A stretch of 64,000 nucleotides of DNA from the NCBI GenBank assembly GCA_024743095.1, contig JANSXF010000007.1:32148-96147 (forward strand), written 5' to 3'. The notes beneath the pieces were generated by a model, which saw only the letters and a list, made by a program, of their open reading frames with translations, was not told the DNA's origin and made no database searches. A program made the translations under genes and the position numbers. The DNA is from Flavobacteriaceae bacterium (GTDB taxonomy: Bacteria; Bacteroidota; Bacteroidia; Flavobacteriales; Flavobacteriaceae). Below are positions 1 to 10,158 of this stretch, piece after piece; position 1 is the stretch's first letter; every line of letters begins with the position of its first letter.

Positions 1-1
1 T

Positions 2-49
2 TTAATTATACTAAATCAATTAAAAGAATCTTTCTCTGTGGGGGTATAG
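2..49 (+). other. Possible C-terminal tail of a gene entering from the left
   Basis: The first bases can be read in frame 2 as a short peptide ending at a TAG near 49. It could be the end of an upstream polysaccharide gene, but it is too short to identify and another frame is also open to 66. The stretch from 50 to 123 carries no gene; it holds the AT-rich leader of the first full gene, with an AAAGGA-like segment about 16 bases before its ATG. Confidence 0.2.
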
Positions 50-123
50 TAATCATACACATCTAAGAGATGAATTTGTTTATGAAGAATGTGACTTAAT
101 TTATTAAAGGAATAGATATAGAA

Positions 124-1353
124 ATGAAAAAAACAATTGTTTTGGCAAGTAGTCTGGAACCGTGGTCCATTCAGCTCAAATCTGGAGCTCCAAGCTTATA
201 TGAAACTTTGAAGGGATATTCCGATGCAGGCTTTTTGACTACTTATATTACATACGAAAAGAGTATTGGGATAACCAACTTGAGTCACTCGCATAATATT
301 GATTTACAATTACCTGGGTTGACCACAATAAGGGTTCCAAAAAAGCAGGCACCAAGTTTTCTTGGTTCAAGAATAAGCGGCAAAGTTAATCGGGTATATT
401 ACGAATCCTGGACTCTACTTGACGCTTTAAGAGACTACCTTGATAAACAAGAAACACCCCCAACAATATTATACGCGTATGAGGCCCAAGCAATACATGC
501 CATATCTAGACTAGAAAAAAAACATAAGAACGGTTCAATTATTGTTAACAGGTATCAAGGAACAATTCTGGGAGGTAGATATAAACAGATTATCCATTGT
601 CTTAGAAAGTATGAAATGTTCCGGGTTTTGAAGGATAAAGCCGATAAATACATCATGACAAATGATGGTACCTTGGGAGACAAGGCTTTGAAATATTGGA
701 ACAAATCTGTAGGCAACAATAACCTATTGTTTCTACGTAACGGGTTTAATTTTGAAAATTTCTTAGGGGAACATAATCGAAAAACAGTAATTGAGTCCCT
801 CGGATTAGCCCCAAATAATTTTTATGCATTTACGGTTTCAAGGCTGACTCTTTGGAAACGTGTTGATCGTGCTATTGACTTAATTGAGCATTTTCACAGG
901 GCGCATCCTGAGCTTCATTTGATTGTGGTAGGAGACGGGGAACATAAATCAAAGTTACAGGAGTTTGCTGAAGAAATGAAGGTGACTGATCGGGTTCATT
1001 TTATTGGAGCCCAGAGCAGAAAAAAAGTTGCAGAACTAATGGCGAGTCTAGACTTGTTTCTTTCCCTATACGATGTTAGTAACTTGGGAAACCCACTTTT
1101 TGAGGCAATGATTTGCGGCCAATGCGTTGTTACATTAGATAATGGGTCTACCAAAGAGGTGATAACAAATAATCAAAATGGTATAATAGTTGAGCCAGAC
1201 GACAAAGAAAATCTTAATAAAGAGTTTGGCGAGCTTTTAAAAAATGAAAACAAAAGAAACCGCTTAAAAATCTCCGCTAGAAATTGGGCAAATGAAAACT
1301 TGCAGAGTTGGCCGGACCGAATGAAGGAAGAAGTAGAGTGGGTTTTAAAGTAG
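124..1353 (+). CDS. Glycosyltransferase family 4
   Basis: Predicted GT-B fold glycosyltransferase of 409 residues acting at the cytoplasmic face on a lipid-linked polysaccharide repeat unit; donor and acceptor are not predictable. The C-terminal half has the GT4 pattern: a VSRLTLWKRVD segment near residue 238, a VGDGE loop near 270 and an NPLFEAM segment near 325. The usual E-x7-E pair of retaining GT4 enzymes is degenerate, because the first Glu position appears to be Ser. The codons are AT-rich like the rest of this cluster. It is convergent with the acetyltransferase at 1424-1957, so its operon partners probably lie to the left of the window. Confidence 0.85.
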   Translation: MKKTIVLASSLEPWSIQLKSGAPSLYETLKGYSDAGFLTTYITYEKSIGITNLSHSHNIDLQLPGLTTIRVPKKQAPSFLGSRISGKVNRVYYESWTLLDALRDYLDKQETPPTILYAYEAQAIHAISRLEKKHKNGSIIVNRYQGTILGGRYKQIIHCLRKYEMFRVLKDKADKYIMTNDGTLGDKALKYWNKSVGNNNLLFLRNGFNFENFLGEHNRKTVIESLGLAPNNFYAFTVSRLTLWKRVDRAIDLIEHFHRAHPELHLIVVGDGEHKSKLQEFAEEMKVTDRVHFIGAQSRKKVAELMASLDLFLSLYDVSNLGNPLFEAMICGQCVVTLDNGSTKEVITNNQNGIIVEPDDKENLNKEFGELLKNENKRNRLKISARNWANENLQSWPDRMKEEVEWVLK

Positions 1354-1423
1354 GATTTCAAACTTTTTTAACCGATGTCACGCTTGAAGAACATTTAGGT
1401 AAGTGTCATAATGATTTATAACA

Positions 1424-1957
1424 TTATAGGGCAGTGTTTTTTTGAATGATTTTCCCTGGATTTCCAGCAATAATAAGATTGTCCTCGGTAAAGCTTTTAG
1501 TTATTATACTTCCTGCCCCAACAATACAGTTATTTCCTATTTTAACACCCGGAAGTATAATTACGTTTGCACCAAACCAACAATTGTCACCAATAATTAT
1601 TGGCTCTGCCTTAACAGATATATCCCGATTAGATTTGTCATGGTTGGAGCTTATGAGCCGGAGACCAGGTCCGAACAAAAAATTTCTGCCCAGAAAAATT
1701 CCATTAACACTTTGAACATACGAGTTTCCACTAATTGCAAAAGAGGAAAGCGTGGACAAGTCTTTTTGATAGCTTAGATTATTTCCAACCACCCTGGAGG
1801 TAAAGTTTAAGTTGAATTTAACTTTACCCTGAAAACGCAAAACTCTTTGAAAAAAAAAATTGATACAGTACAAACTAACTCCAGTCCTTTTAATAAGCCG
1901 TAATTTAAGATAAAGCCCCTCCCTCTTCTTTATTTGGTCTTTTAAGAATGTTTTCAT
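1424..1957 (-). CDS. Acyltransferase with left-handed beta-helix (hexapeptide repeats)
   Basis: This 177-residue protein ends in hexapeptide repeats such as PIIIGDNCWFGANVIILPG and GVKIGNNCIVGAGSII, followed by an AGNPGKII tail, the signature of the maltose/serine O-acetyltransferase (WbbJ-like) group. The likely catalytic His lies in SSNHDKS near residue 106. It probably adds acetyl groups to a sugar of the surface polysaccharide. Its start lies 9 bases beyond the stop of the flippase gene on the same strand, so the two are probably co-transcribed. Acetyl specificity is inferred from the family. Confidence 0.85.
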   Translation of the reverse strand: MKTFLKDQIKKREGLYLKLRLIKRTGVSLYCINFFFQRVLRFQGKVKFNLNFTSRVVGNNLSYQKDLSTLSSFAISGNSYVQSVNGIFLGRNFLFGPGLRLISSNHDKSNRDISVKAEPIIIGDNCWFGANVIILPGVKIGNNCIVGAGSIITKSFTEDNLIIAGNPGKIIQKNTAL

Positions 1958-1966
1958 GTTTTCTGA

Positions 1967-3460
1967 TTAGTTAAATTGCTTTAAAATGACCAACAAATGA
2001 TTTTTGAATTTTTTGTTGACAATTAGCAGAATGGAATAATATATTACAAAACATACAATTAAGAATAAAATATTTTGCCAGAGCATCATGGTAAAATGGT
2101 CTTTGATCAGGTAAATAGGAATCAGAATAAAGGCACATGTAAAGGTCAAAGATAAAATAGATCTAAAGGGTATAATATCAGAAGAGCTAACTTTTAATCT
2201 TTTCACAATTTTGTACAACAACAACCCTATTATTCCAATTTTGACCAGTAGTGAAATGGCTGGAACGATATATGGAGTCATTTTAAAATTAAGGGCCGAC
2301 CACTGAAGCCCCCATACAACTATTACTGCTCCAAAATGGACTCTGTTATAAAACCGGACTTCTTGCAGTGCTATAATTATAGGTAAAAAAACAAATACGG
2401 AAAAAAGATTGTAAGTTGAAATTATTTTAAAAAACCCTGATGAGTTCTTATAGATTTCATCAAATAGGATAGAGAATATCTCATCACTTGCAAACCAAAT
2501 GAAAATAATTATTGGATACACCAAAGTGACCGATTTTGATATAGAATTTTTTATGGTTTTGGCGATTTCCATTTTTGTGTCTGGGTCGTTCAACTTTTTT
2601 ACAAAATATGGATGAAGAACCGCGCTGATAGAGCCAATTAGTACTCCAATAAAAGGAATCTTGATAGATCCATTCGAGAAATCTGCATAGATTTCTTCAC
2701 CGAAATAATTACTGATATAATATTGATCAGATGAAGTGAATAAAATAGCCCAGATAGATGAAAAGGTGAGGGGAATCAAAAAGTTATATATTTTAAAGTA
2801 GGATACTCCACATTTTTTTGAATAGACTTTTAAAAACGGCAAATAGATTAGATATATACCCAAAAGAAAAGAGAAAGCTGCTTGAATAGCCCAAAATGAC
2901 ATCATTCTATTTAGACTTCGCTCTCCAATGAATAGTGGCACAGACAACATGATAAAGAATAATACCTTATTGAACACCAAGTACATGCCATAAGTCTGTG
3001 TTCGTTTATAACTAGCATATATGCCCTCAATAATTAAAGTAGGTATTGTAAAAAAAACAACTATTGAAAAAATACGAAGCGGGGCCTCCAATTGTGGATT
3101 GTTGAAAAAATCACATAACAGTGGGGCCCCAACAAATACAATTGCAGCAAAGCATAAGGCAGTAAATGCCAGAACAGTCATTAATTTATTGATTAAATCC
3201 TTACCTTTTTCCAAGGAAAATAAAGGCAAATAATTTGAAGGCAACTTGGAAAGGCTTAAGCCGATCACTGAAATAATGGTAGTATAAACGTACATTATTT
3301 GCCGAAATGAACCATACTCACTTTTGATTAGAAAGCGACTAATGAAGACCATTAGTAAAATGGAAATGATGGACACAATAGAGTTACCAATCCCAAGCCA
3401 TGATGCTTGAATAAAGTTACTTTGATTTCCCAATAGTTTTTTTAATTGCACTTTCTGCAT
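1967..3460 (-). CDS. Polysaccharide flippase, Wzx-like (MATE/MOP superfamily)
   Basis: This 497-residue protein has about 12-14 hydrophobic segments over its whole length, starting with a SWLGIGNSIVSIISILLMV segment typical of oligosaccharide flippases. Such proteins move undecaprenyl-diphosphate-linked repeat units across the inner membrane. With the Wzy-like and ligase-like genes at 3671-6153 it supports a Wzx/Wzy-dependent pathway. It is transcribed away from wzy; the 210-bp divergent region 3461-3670 should hold both promoters, though I see no convincing TAnnTTTG there. A second, unrelated-looking flippase lies at 30871-32334. Confidence 0.88.
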   Translation of the reverse strand: MQKVQLKKLLGNQSNFIQASWLGIGNSIVSIISILLMVFISRFLIKSEYGSFRQIMYVYTTIISVIGLSLSKLPSNYLPLFSLEKGKDLINKLMTVLAFTALCFAAIVFVGAPLLCDFFNNPQLEAPLRIFSIVVFFTIPTLIIEGIYASYKRTQTYGMYLVFNKVLFFIMLSVPLFIGERSLNRMMSFWAIQAAFSFLLGIYLIYLPFLKVYSKKCGVSYFKIYNFLIPLTFSSIWAILFTSSDQYYISNYFGEEIYADFSNGSIKIPFIGVLIGSISAVLHPYFVKKLNDPDTKMEIAKTIKNSISKSVTLVYPIIIFIWFASDEIFSILFDEIYKNSSGFFKIISTYNLFSVFVFLPIIIALQEVRFYNRVHFGAVIVVWGLQWSALNFKMTPYIVPAISLLVKIGIIGLLLYKIVKRLKVSSSDIIPFRSILSLTFTCAFILIPIYLIKDHFTMMLWQNILFLIVCFVIYYSILLIVNKKFKNHLLVILKQFN

Positions 3461-3670
3461 AAAAAAAGGATAATTCTTAGGAGGAATATTTATATTGAAA
3501 CCTCAATTTTAATCAAATTTATCAAGATTCTTTCTATGCTCAATGATTCACTTTAAATTAAGTTTGAAGAAAAGGAATTTCAGGATGTTGGTTTCTCCTT
3601 TGCATGGTCTTTTTTGTGCTCATAGGCTATTATAAATAAGTATTTTTACAACTGTTGAACAAAGTATACT

Positions 3671-4891
3671 TTGAAAATCAAAGCATTTTATTTAGACTAT
3701 CTTATCATATTTTTGTTAAGCTTCGTACTTTTAATTGATTCAATTAATGGTTATTTTAAACTTACCAATAGTGCTTTTACCTTTCCACTAAGTCAATTAT
3801 ATAAAACGGGGATTTTAATATTGATAATGTTTCGTTTACAACGAAAAATTATTTACTTAATGTCCTTTGGAATAATTTTTTTTATTCTTTTGCTACCCAC
3901 TTTTATCCAAATTTTACAGGGCAAAGAGGTAAGTTTATATTCAGATGGGTTGAAAATAATAAAATACCTTACTCCATTTTTGTGCTTCATTTACTTTAGG
4001 GAGGTTTTTCTCCAAAACTCTAAAAAAACCATCAACAAACTTTTTCTGTTTGTTAAATTATCCTATGCTGTTGTCGTAGCAAATGTATTGCTTAAATTTA
4101 TTGGACTCGGTTTTCCTTTGTATAGAGGAGGGATAGGAAGCAAGGGTTATATCTACGCCGGAAATGAAATATCGACAGTATTTTTGATATTATACGCGAT
4201 ACTTGGATATAGATTGTTAGAGCAAAATAAAAAGATTTCTTTTTGGCTATTTTTTGGGTTTACCGTAAATATAGCTTTTGTATTAGGCTCTAAATCAGCG
4301 ATCTTAGGAATAGTTTTGATAACACTAATAATGAAAATCAGACTTAAGGCCATTTTATCATCCTTTAAAAAAACAGTAACCTTTCTAATTGCTGGGGCAA
4401 TAATCATACCGATAGGAATATTTTGGTTTGTTAACAGGTTTATGAGTTCTGATCTGTTTCAAAACAGGATTTTATATTATTACAACAAAGTTGATATTCT
4501 GACCCTTTTGTTATCAAGTCGAAATTTATATTTAGAAAAGACTTATAATACCTTTAAAAGGGAATATAATTTGTTAGAGAAAATTTTTGGGATTGGCCAA
4601 AGTAAATATGAAGAAATGGTAGAAGATACCATAGAAATTGATTTTTTAGATTTTTTCTTTGCTTATGGGGTTTTTGGACTCATTCTTTTTTTGGTTGTTA
4701 TGTTTTTGACATTTCAAATATTGAGAAAACGGAAAGATTTTTCTAAATACCCCTATGCAAGATTAGCTTATGTAGCTTTTCTATTGTTGATTACGATTTC
4801 CTCTTTGGCAGGTCATGTGTTTTCTTCCGGAATAGCGGGTATTTTTATCGGATTTATTTTTTCTATGACTTATTTAAAAAGAATCGTTTGA
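3671..4891 (+). CDS. O-antigen/polysaccharide polymerase-like membrane protein (Wzy-like)
   Basis: This 406-residue, very hydrophobic protein has 10 or more predicted transmembrane segments and no soluble domain. Wzy polymerases are poorly conserved, so the call rests on topology and position beside a flippase and a ligase-like gene. Near residues 150-170 there is a small polar loop containing YAGNE, and a larger polar loop lies at about 255-325, as expected of the periplasmic loops of Wzy proteins. The start is TTG at 3671. The stop overlaps the next start in a TTGA arrangement, pointing to translational coupling with 4888-6153. Confidence 0.7.
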   Translation: MKIKAFYLDYLIIFLLSFVLLIDSINGYFKLTNSAFTFPLSQLYKTGILILIMFRLQRKIIYLMSFGIIFFILLLPTFIQILQGKEVSLYSDGLKIIKYLTPFLCFIYFREVFLQNSKKTINKLFLFVKLSYAVVVANVLLKFIGLGFPLYRGGIGSKGYIYAGNEISTVFLILYAILGYRLLEQNKKISFWLFFGFTVNIAFVLGSKSAILGIVLITLIMKIRLKAILSSFKKTVTFLIAGAIIIPIGIFWFVNRFMSSDLFQNRILYYYNKVDILTLLLSSRNLYLEKTYNTFKREYNLLEKIFGIGQSKYEEMVEDTIEIDFLDFFFAYGVFGLILFLVVMFLTFQILRKRKDFSKYPYARLAYVAFLLLITISSLAGHVFSSGIAGIFIGFIFSMTYLKRIV

Positions 4892-6153
4892 AAATTGTAA
4901 AAAGCGGAGTTTTTTTATTTGCCTTTTTCCTCCCTATTAATACGGGGTTAAGCAATTTTTTCCTTGCATCTGCTTTGATAGCTTCAATTTATGTTCACTT
5001 TAACGTTGCTTTTCCAGAAAACAGGTCTTGGCGAATTCTTTTTTTCTCAACAGTTCCGCTATTTCTATTACATATTTTGGGATTGTTTTATACTAATTAT
5101 CCTGAGGATGGGTACCATTACATTGAAAAGACAATATCATATTTGTTGCTACCGATAATTTTTATTTTTTTCAGGTATAAAAACCTTATTGAAATAAGAG
5201 CTAAATTTCTTCTTGGGTTATTATATGGGTCTGTGTTTTCAACTCTCATATTGACGACAATTAATTTGTACAATTATTTTGATGAACAAGACGCCTTTTA
5301 CATTGGGTTTGATGTGCTAGATTATTATCATACTTACATTCATTATGCTGCTCCATTAAATCAGCATCCAACTTATTTGGGCTCCTATTATTTGACTGCA
5401 TTAATTTTTATAAATGGATTGATAAAGAAGAGTAATTTAAAATACTTCTTTATTGTTGTTTTAGGTTTGGGTTTTTTGTTTTTGAATGCAAGGATTATTT
5501 TTCTTGCATTAACATGTTTGGCTGCTATTCGAATCTATCAAAAAGTAAAAAAACTTATTTTACAAAGAGAGTATAAAAACCTGCTTTTCTTGGCCATGTT
5601 TTGTACGGTAGCTTTACTCATTGTGACAAACATTATTTCAAAAAGCTATATCGGAAATCGACTGACGAATATTGTAAGGTTTGAATTGTCGACAAAATCT
5701 ACGGAAAAAGTAAATTCCAGAATAAGTTCTAATCCAAGAGTGTCTCGTTATATATCAGCGATTGAGTTAGTGAAGGAGCGACCACTTTTTGGATACGGTG
5801 TAGCAGATGAGTATCCAAATTTAAAAAAGCAGTTTAAAAGGGACAATTTGATTCTTGCCGCAGAAAAAAACTATAATTCACATAATCAGTTTATTGGGTA
5901 TGCTATTAGGTTTGGCCTTTTCGGAGTTATGGTTCTTTTATTCTTTTTTTTATCAAATATTGCTATTGCATTACAAGCTAAAGAATATGATTATGCATTG
6001 ACTTTCTTTCTTCTAAGTTGTATTTGCCTTACCGAAAATTATATGGACAGGAATTATGGAATTACTTTTGTTGCGGTTTTATCGACAGTGTTTTCATATC
6101 AAATAAGAATAAAGCTAAGGCGCCAAAAAAAGGATTCTCTACCTTTACCCTAA
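4888..6153 (+). CDS. O-antigen ligase family protein (WaaL/Wzy_C-like)
   Basis: This 421-residue protein has about 11 hydrophobic segments and a large periplasmic loop near residues 270-335 containing ERPLFGYGVADEYP and, later, NYNSHNQFIGY. The HNQF segment after a long loop is typical of the O-antigen ligase (PF04932) family. It probably transfers the finished polysaccharide onto an acceptor, or it could be a second polymerase. The start is TTG and overlaps the preceding stop by four bases. Which of the two neighbours is polymerase and which ligase cannot be settled by eye. Confidence 0.75.
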   Translation: MKIVKSGVFLFAFFLPINTGLSNFFLASALIASIYVHFNVAFPENRSWRILFFSTVPLFLLHILGLFYTNYPEDGYHYIEKTISYLLLPIIFIFFRYKNLIEIRAKFLLGLLYGSVFSTLILTTINLYNYFDEQDAFYIGFDVLDYYHTYIHYAAPLNQHPTYLGSYYLTALIFINGLIKKSNLKYFFIVVLGLGFLFLNARIIFLALTCLAAIRIYQKVKKLILQREYKNLLFLAMFCTVALLIVTNIISKSYIGNRLTNIVRFELSTKSTEKVNSRISSNPRVSRYISAIELVKERPLFGYGVADEYPNLKKQFKRDNLILAAEKNYNSHNQFIGYAIRFGLFGVMVLLFFFLSNIAIALQAKEYDYALTFFLLSCICLTENYMDRNYGITFVAVLSTVFSYQIRIKLRRQKKDSLPLP

Positions 6154-6215
6154 AAGTGTTTAGGAGATATACGATTTTCAAATGAATTCTATAGGTTGAA
6201 TAAAATCTAAACTGG

Positions 6216-7307
6216 ATGTCAAGTAAAGAACATAAGCGAATATTTCTCATTTCTAATATGTATCCATCGAAATTAGATGTACGCTATGGTATTTTTGTAA
6301 AACATTTTGAGGAAGCAGTACATGATAAATTTAAAGTGGAAAGAATAGTTGTAACTAAAAAGAACTACTCGATACTTAAACTAATAAACTATTTTTTTGT
6401 TTATCTAAAGGTACTTTCATTAATCTTCCGTTGTAAAAGGACAGACATTATTTATGTTCATTTTCCCTTATATTTTGCTCCAGTTCTTATTATGCTAAAG
6501 TGGAGCCCGGCACGTATGGTTCTTAATTTTCACGGAAGTGATGCCACATTTGAATCGTTACTTAAAAAAGGATTCAAATGGTTTTTAGAACGGTTAGTTA
6601 GGAGAGCTGATAAAATTGTGGTTCCTTCTGACTATTATATGGGAGAGATTGCTAAGATTTTTCATATTGCACAATCAGATAGAATATATGTTTATCCTTC
6701 AGGGGGAATAAATTCGGGATTATTTCGTGTAATTCCAAAAAAGGAAGAGGGAGTATTTGTTCTCGGCTTTGTGTCCAATTTTATTGAAACTAAAGGATGG
6801 AGAATATTCTTAGAGGCACTTTCAAAAATTAGTGTTGAAAATACAGGGCTAAAAGTTAAGGGAATTATGGTCGGAGATGGTCCTGATCGGCCTCAAATAA
6901 TTAAATTGGTCGACAAATTAGGAGTTAACATTGAATTGGTGGGCAATGTACCCCAAAATCAATTAGCCGATTTTTATTCAATGTTTGATATTTTCATTTT
7001 TCCCACTTACAGGAAAGAGGAAAGCCTTGGTCTTGTTGGATTAGAGGCAATGATGTGTGGTGTTCCAGTAATTGCTAGCAAAGTGGGCGGCCCACTTGGT
7101 TATGTTTCTGAAGGGTATAATGGTTTTTTGTTCGAAAAACAGGATGTTAATGAATTAATTTTAAAAATAGAACAATTCCAAAAATTAACTAAAAAGGAAG
7201 TGGCAGAAATGAAAAGGAACTGTATGTTCACTGCTAAAAAGTATGATAGCTCCTCTGTTAATCAAGAATTGATAAAGATGCTTGAATCGCTGAATCATCG
7301 GAAATAA
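6216..7307 (+). CDS. Glycosyltransferase family 4
   Basis: This 363-residue GT-B enzyme has the N-terminal NMYPSKLDVRYGIFVKHFEE pattern (GT4 enzymes that begin with a SNxYP motif), a VGDGPDR loop near residue 222 and a complete E-x7-E motif within EESLGLVGLEAM near 268-280, followed by GVPVIASKVGGP. It is probably a retaining transferase that extends the polysaccharide repeat unit. The ATG start fits the family N terminus. Its last base is the first base of the next gene's ATG, so the pair is translationally coupled. Confidence 0.9.
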   Translation: MSSKEHKRIFLISNMYPSKLDVRYGIFVKHFEEAVHDKFKVERIVVTKKNYSILKLINYFFVYLKVLSLIFRCKRTDIIYVHFPLYFAPVLIMLKWSPARMVLNFHGSDATFESLLKKGFKWFLERLVRRADKIVVPSDYYMGEIAKIFHIAQSDRIYVYPSGGINSGLFRVIPKKEEGVFVLGFVSNFIETKGWRIFLEALSKISVENTGLKVKGIMVGDGPDRPQIIKLVDKLGVNIELVGNVPQNQLADFYSMFDIFIFPTYRKEESLGLVGLEAMMCGVPVIASKVGGPLGYVSEGYNGFLFEKQDVNELILKIEQFQKLTKKEVAEMKRNCMFTAKKYDSSSVNQELIKMLESLNHRK

Positions 7308-7999
7308 TGGATGAGATATATTTACTGGGGAAAAGAATTTACCCCTTCGAAAGTAAGGATCAGTTTTTAAAGTTCTTAAAAGGGAAAAAACAAATACTTA
7401 TTGCTTTAAATGCTGAAAAACTTAACAAAAGGGATGAGGTTTTAGATAAAATTATAAACACCAACATAGGATATCCTGATGGAATTGGGGCTGTGCTAGC
7501 CTTGAGGCGCAAGGGAATACATTCAGTTAAAATTGCAGGTGCTGAGTTTTGGCTTGATATTATTGCAGAATTTCAGAATTCAAAGTCTTTTTATTTTATT
7601 GGTTCAACGACAGAAGTGATAGAAAAAGCGATGTGCAGACTGAAAAAGGATTACCCAAATATTCAAGTAAAGGGGTATAGAAACGGTTATTTTGAAGAGG
7701 GAGATAAAGAAAAATTGATTTTTGAATTAAAAAGTAAGAATCCTGATATTGTATTTGTTGCTCAAGGAAGCCCAAGGCAAGAGTTTTTAATGTCAGAACT
7801 AATCAGTAAACATCCAGCTTTATATATGGGTTTGGGAGGGAGTTTTGATGTTTATACCGGATTAAAAAAAAGAGCGCCAAAATTCTATCAAAAACTTGGT
7901 CTCGAATGGTTTTATCGACTCATAAAAGAGCCTACTCGGTTTTCTAGACAAACATCCCTTCTTAAGTTCCTTATTAAGGTTATCTTTGGTAGGGTATAA
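7307..7999 (+). CDS. WecG/TagA/CpsF family glycosyltransferase (GT26)
   Basis: At 230 residues this has the normal length for the family. The characteristic features are a YPDGIGAVLALRRKG segment near residue 56, GSPRQEFLM near 155, and LGGSFDVYTGLKKRAP near 177 followed by GLEWFYRLIKEPTRF. GT26 enzymes usually add the second sugar (such as ManNAcA or ManNAc) to undecaprenyl-diphosphate-GlcNAc. That fits its place directly before the WecA/MraY-type initiating transferase, 12 bases downstream. The sugar itself is unknown. Confidence 0.93.
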   Translation: MDEIYLLGKRIYPFESKDQFLKFLKGKKQILIALNAEKLNKRDEVLDKIINTNIGYPDGIGAVLALRRKGIHSVKIAGAEFWLDIIAEFQNSKSFYFIGSTTEVIEKAMCRLKKDYPNIQVKGYRNGYFEEGDKEKLIFELKSKNPDIVFVAQGSPRQEFLMSELISKHPALYMGLGGSFDVYTGLKKRAPKFYQKLGLEWFYRLIKEPTRFSRQTSLLKFLIKVIFGRV

Positions 8000-8011
8000 C
8001 TAGCTTGACAA

Positions 8012-9163
8012 ATGTATTTTCTTGAAACAGCCATTTTACTTTTTATTGGGTCCTTTTTGTTGACCTATTTGACGATTCCCAGAATAATTGGAGTTGTCGA
8101 ATATAAAAGGCTAATGGATGACCCAGGCCACAGAAGTTCTCACAAGTCCAAAACACCTACTTTGGGAGGTATAGCTTTTTTTTATTGCTTGATTTTCACC
8201 TTGTTTTTCATTAAAGATAGAGCGGAACATTTAGAATATATTTATATTATTCCTGGGCTTACTATATTGTTTATAGTAGGGCTAAAGGACGATTTAGTTG
8301 TACTTTCACCTGTATCTAAGTTAGCGGCACAAGTCTTAGCAATAAGTTTCGTATTGGTCAACGACAGTTTCGGAATAGAATCATTGAACGGCTTTCTCAA
8401 TATCTATGAGATTCCATATTATTTATATCTGGTAATTGGAGGATTTTTAATGCTTACCATTATCAATTCGTATAACCTAATTGATGGAATAGATGGATTG
8501 GCTTCAATAGTTGGTATAGTGATTATGGTTATTTACACCACAATTTTCTATTTGTCTCAAGAGTATTTTTTTGCATTGATAGCCATTACAATGAATGCAT
8601 GTTTAATGGCGTTTTTTGGATTCAATGTATCATCGAGTAAAAAGATTTTTATGGGCGACACCGGCTCTTTAATAGTCGGTTTCATTATTAGTGTTTTGAC
8701 ATTGAAGTTTCTGGCCCTTGAACCCACGGCATATGGAGAGCTTCCATTTTTGTTGGAGAATGCGCCATTGATAGCTATAAGCATTTTGATAGTTCCTCTT
8801 TTTGATACAGCAAGAGTTTTTGCGATACGGCTGGCAAACAAAAGAGGGCCATTCTCTCCGGACAGGAACCATGTACATCATGTTCTTATCGATTTTTGGG
8901 GGCTTTCCCACAAACAGGCAAGTTTTATTATAGGCTGTTTCAATATCATCTTTGTGGTGCTGTTTATTATTTTGGGAAGCAAAGCTAAGAATACAGGAAT
9001 GGTGATAATGCTTGTCAGTGTTGTAATTTTTTTAGCCTATATTTTTTTCAGGTATAATTACAACTTTACCAACCTCAAGCAAAAAATATTGTTGAAGCGA
9101 AAAATCGAATCGTTAAAAAGGAAAAAGAAAGCTGCTCCAAAAGAAAAGAAAAAGAACAAATGA
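8012..9163 (+). CDS. MraY/WecA-family undecaprenyl-phosphate sugar-1-phosphate transferase
   Basis: This 383-residue polytopic membrane enzyme has the WecA-type motif set: [18 protein letters not shown] near residue 32, the Mg-binding LKDDL near 92, [14 protein letters not shown] near 150, FMGDTGSLI near 214, and DRNHVHH in a cytoplasmic loop near 286. It probably starts the repeat unit by moving a HexNAc-1-phosphate from a UDP-sugar onto undecaprenyl phosphate. The C terminus is a Lys-rich tail. Its codons are still AT-rich, while the next gene, which overlaps its stop by 4 bases, has clearly higher GC. Confidence 0.93.
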   Translation: MYFLETAILLFIGSFLLTYLTIPRIIGVVEYKRLMDDPGHRSSHKSKTPTLGGIAFFYCLIFTLFFIKDRAEHLEYIYIIPGLTILFIVGLKDDLVVLSPVSKLAAQVLAISFVLVNDSFGIESLNGFLNIYEIPYYLYLVIGGFLMLTIINSYNLIDGIDGLASIVGIVIMVIYTTIFYLSQEYFFALIAITMNACLMAFFGFNVSSSKKIFMGDTGSLIVGFIISVLTLKFLALEPTAYGELPFLLENAPLIAISILIVPLFDTARVFAIRLANKRGPFSPDRNHVHHVLIDFWGLSHKQASFIIGCFNIIFVVLFIILGSKAKNTGMVIMLVSVVIFLAYIFFRYNYNFTNLKQKILLKRKIESLKRKKKAAPKEKKKNK

Positions 9164-10137
9164 AAAAAACACTCATCACAGGAGCAGCAGGTTTTTTAGG
9201 GTCACACCTCTGTGATCGGTTCATTGCCGAAGGCCACCACGTCATAGGCATGGATAACCTGATTACAGGGGATATCAAGAACATAGAGCACCTGTTCCAT
9301 CTGAAGCGGTTTGAGTTCTTCCATCACGATGTTACCAAATTTGTCCATGTTCCGGGCAAAATGGATTACATCCTTCACTTTGCCTCACCAGCAAGCCCCA
9401 TAGATTATTTAAAAATACCGATTGACACGTTAAAAGTGGGTTCCTTGGGAACTTTGAACCTATTAGGATTGGCCAGAGATCACCGAGCACGTATTCTAGT
9501 AGCCTCTACTTCCGAGGTGTATGGTGACCCGTTGGTGCACCCGCAAAACGAAGATTATTATGGAAACGTTAGTCCCATAGGGCCGCGAGGAGTATATGAT
9601 GAGGCCAAGCGCTTTATGGAATCCATAACCATGGCCTATCACCGGCACCATGGACTGGATACCCGTATCGTTCGGATTTTTAACACCTACGGTTCCCGTA
9701 TGCGCCTAAACGATGGCCGTGTGGTTCCCGCTTTTATGGGCCAAGCTCTTCGTGGAGAGGACTTGACCGTGTTTGGGGACGGCTCGCAATCCCGTTCCTT
9801 TACCTATATCGATGATCAAATCGAGGGCATTTACCGCCTTTTGATGAGCGATTATGTGGAACCCATCAATATTGGAAACCCGGATGAGACCACTATTTTG
9901 GAATTTGCCGAGGAAATCATCAAACTAACGGGAACCGACCAAAAAATCGTGTTCAAACCCTTGCCACAAGACGACCCAATGCAACGCCAGCCCGATATTT
10001 CACGGGCGAAGAAAATTTTGGATTGGGAGCCCAAGGTACACCGTTCCGAAGGGCTCAAAAAAGTGTTCGAATATTTCAAATCCCTTTCGGATGAAAAGTT
10101 ATGGGAGGCACACAGAGATTTCTCTCCAAATAACTAG
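9160..10137 (+). CDS. uxs: UDP-glucuronate decarboxylase (UDP-xylose synthase)
   Basis: This 325-residue extended short-chain dehydrogenase has a [10 protein letters not shown] nucleotide-binding loop at residues 8-17, a TSEVYGDP segment, a catalytic YDEAK (Y-x3-K) near 145-149, [10 protein letters not shown] and [15 protein letters not shown]. This arrangement is characteristic of UDP-glucuronate decarboxylases, which convert UDP-GlcA to UDP-xylose for polysaccharide synthesis. The gene overlaps the MraY-like stop in an ATGA junction but has the higher GC of the core chromosome, so it marks the edge of the AT-rich cluster. No UDP-glucose dehydrogenase gene is visible in the window. Confidence 0.92.
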   Translation: MKKTLITGAAGFLGSHLCDRFIAEGHHVIGMDNLITGDIKNIEHLFHLKRFEFFHHDVTKFVHVPGKMDYILHFASPASPIDYLKIPIDTLKVGSLGTLNLLGLARDHRARILVASTSEVYGDPLVHPQNEDYYGNVSPIGPRGVYDEAKRFMESITMAYHRHHGLDTRIVRIFNTYGSRMRLNDGRVVPAFMGQALRGEDLTVFGDGSQSRSFTYIDDQIEGIYRLLMSDYVEPINIGNPDETTILEFAEEIIKLTGTDQKIVFKPLPQDDPMQRQPDISRAKKILDWEPKVHRSEGLKKVFEYFKSLSDEKLWEAHRDFSPNN

Positions 10138-10158
10138 ACAAAAGTTCCCATCAAAATG

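Noticed and set aside
1362..1423. Terminator between the first glycosyltransferase and the acetyltransferase
   Set aside because: No convincing GC stem was found in this 62-base convergent gap.
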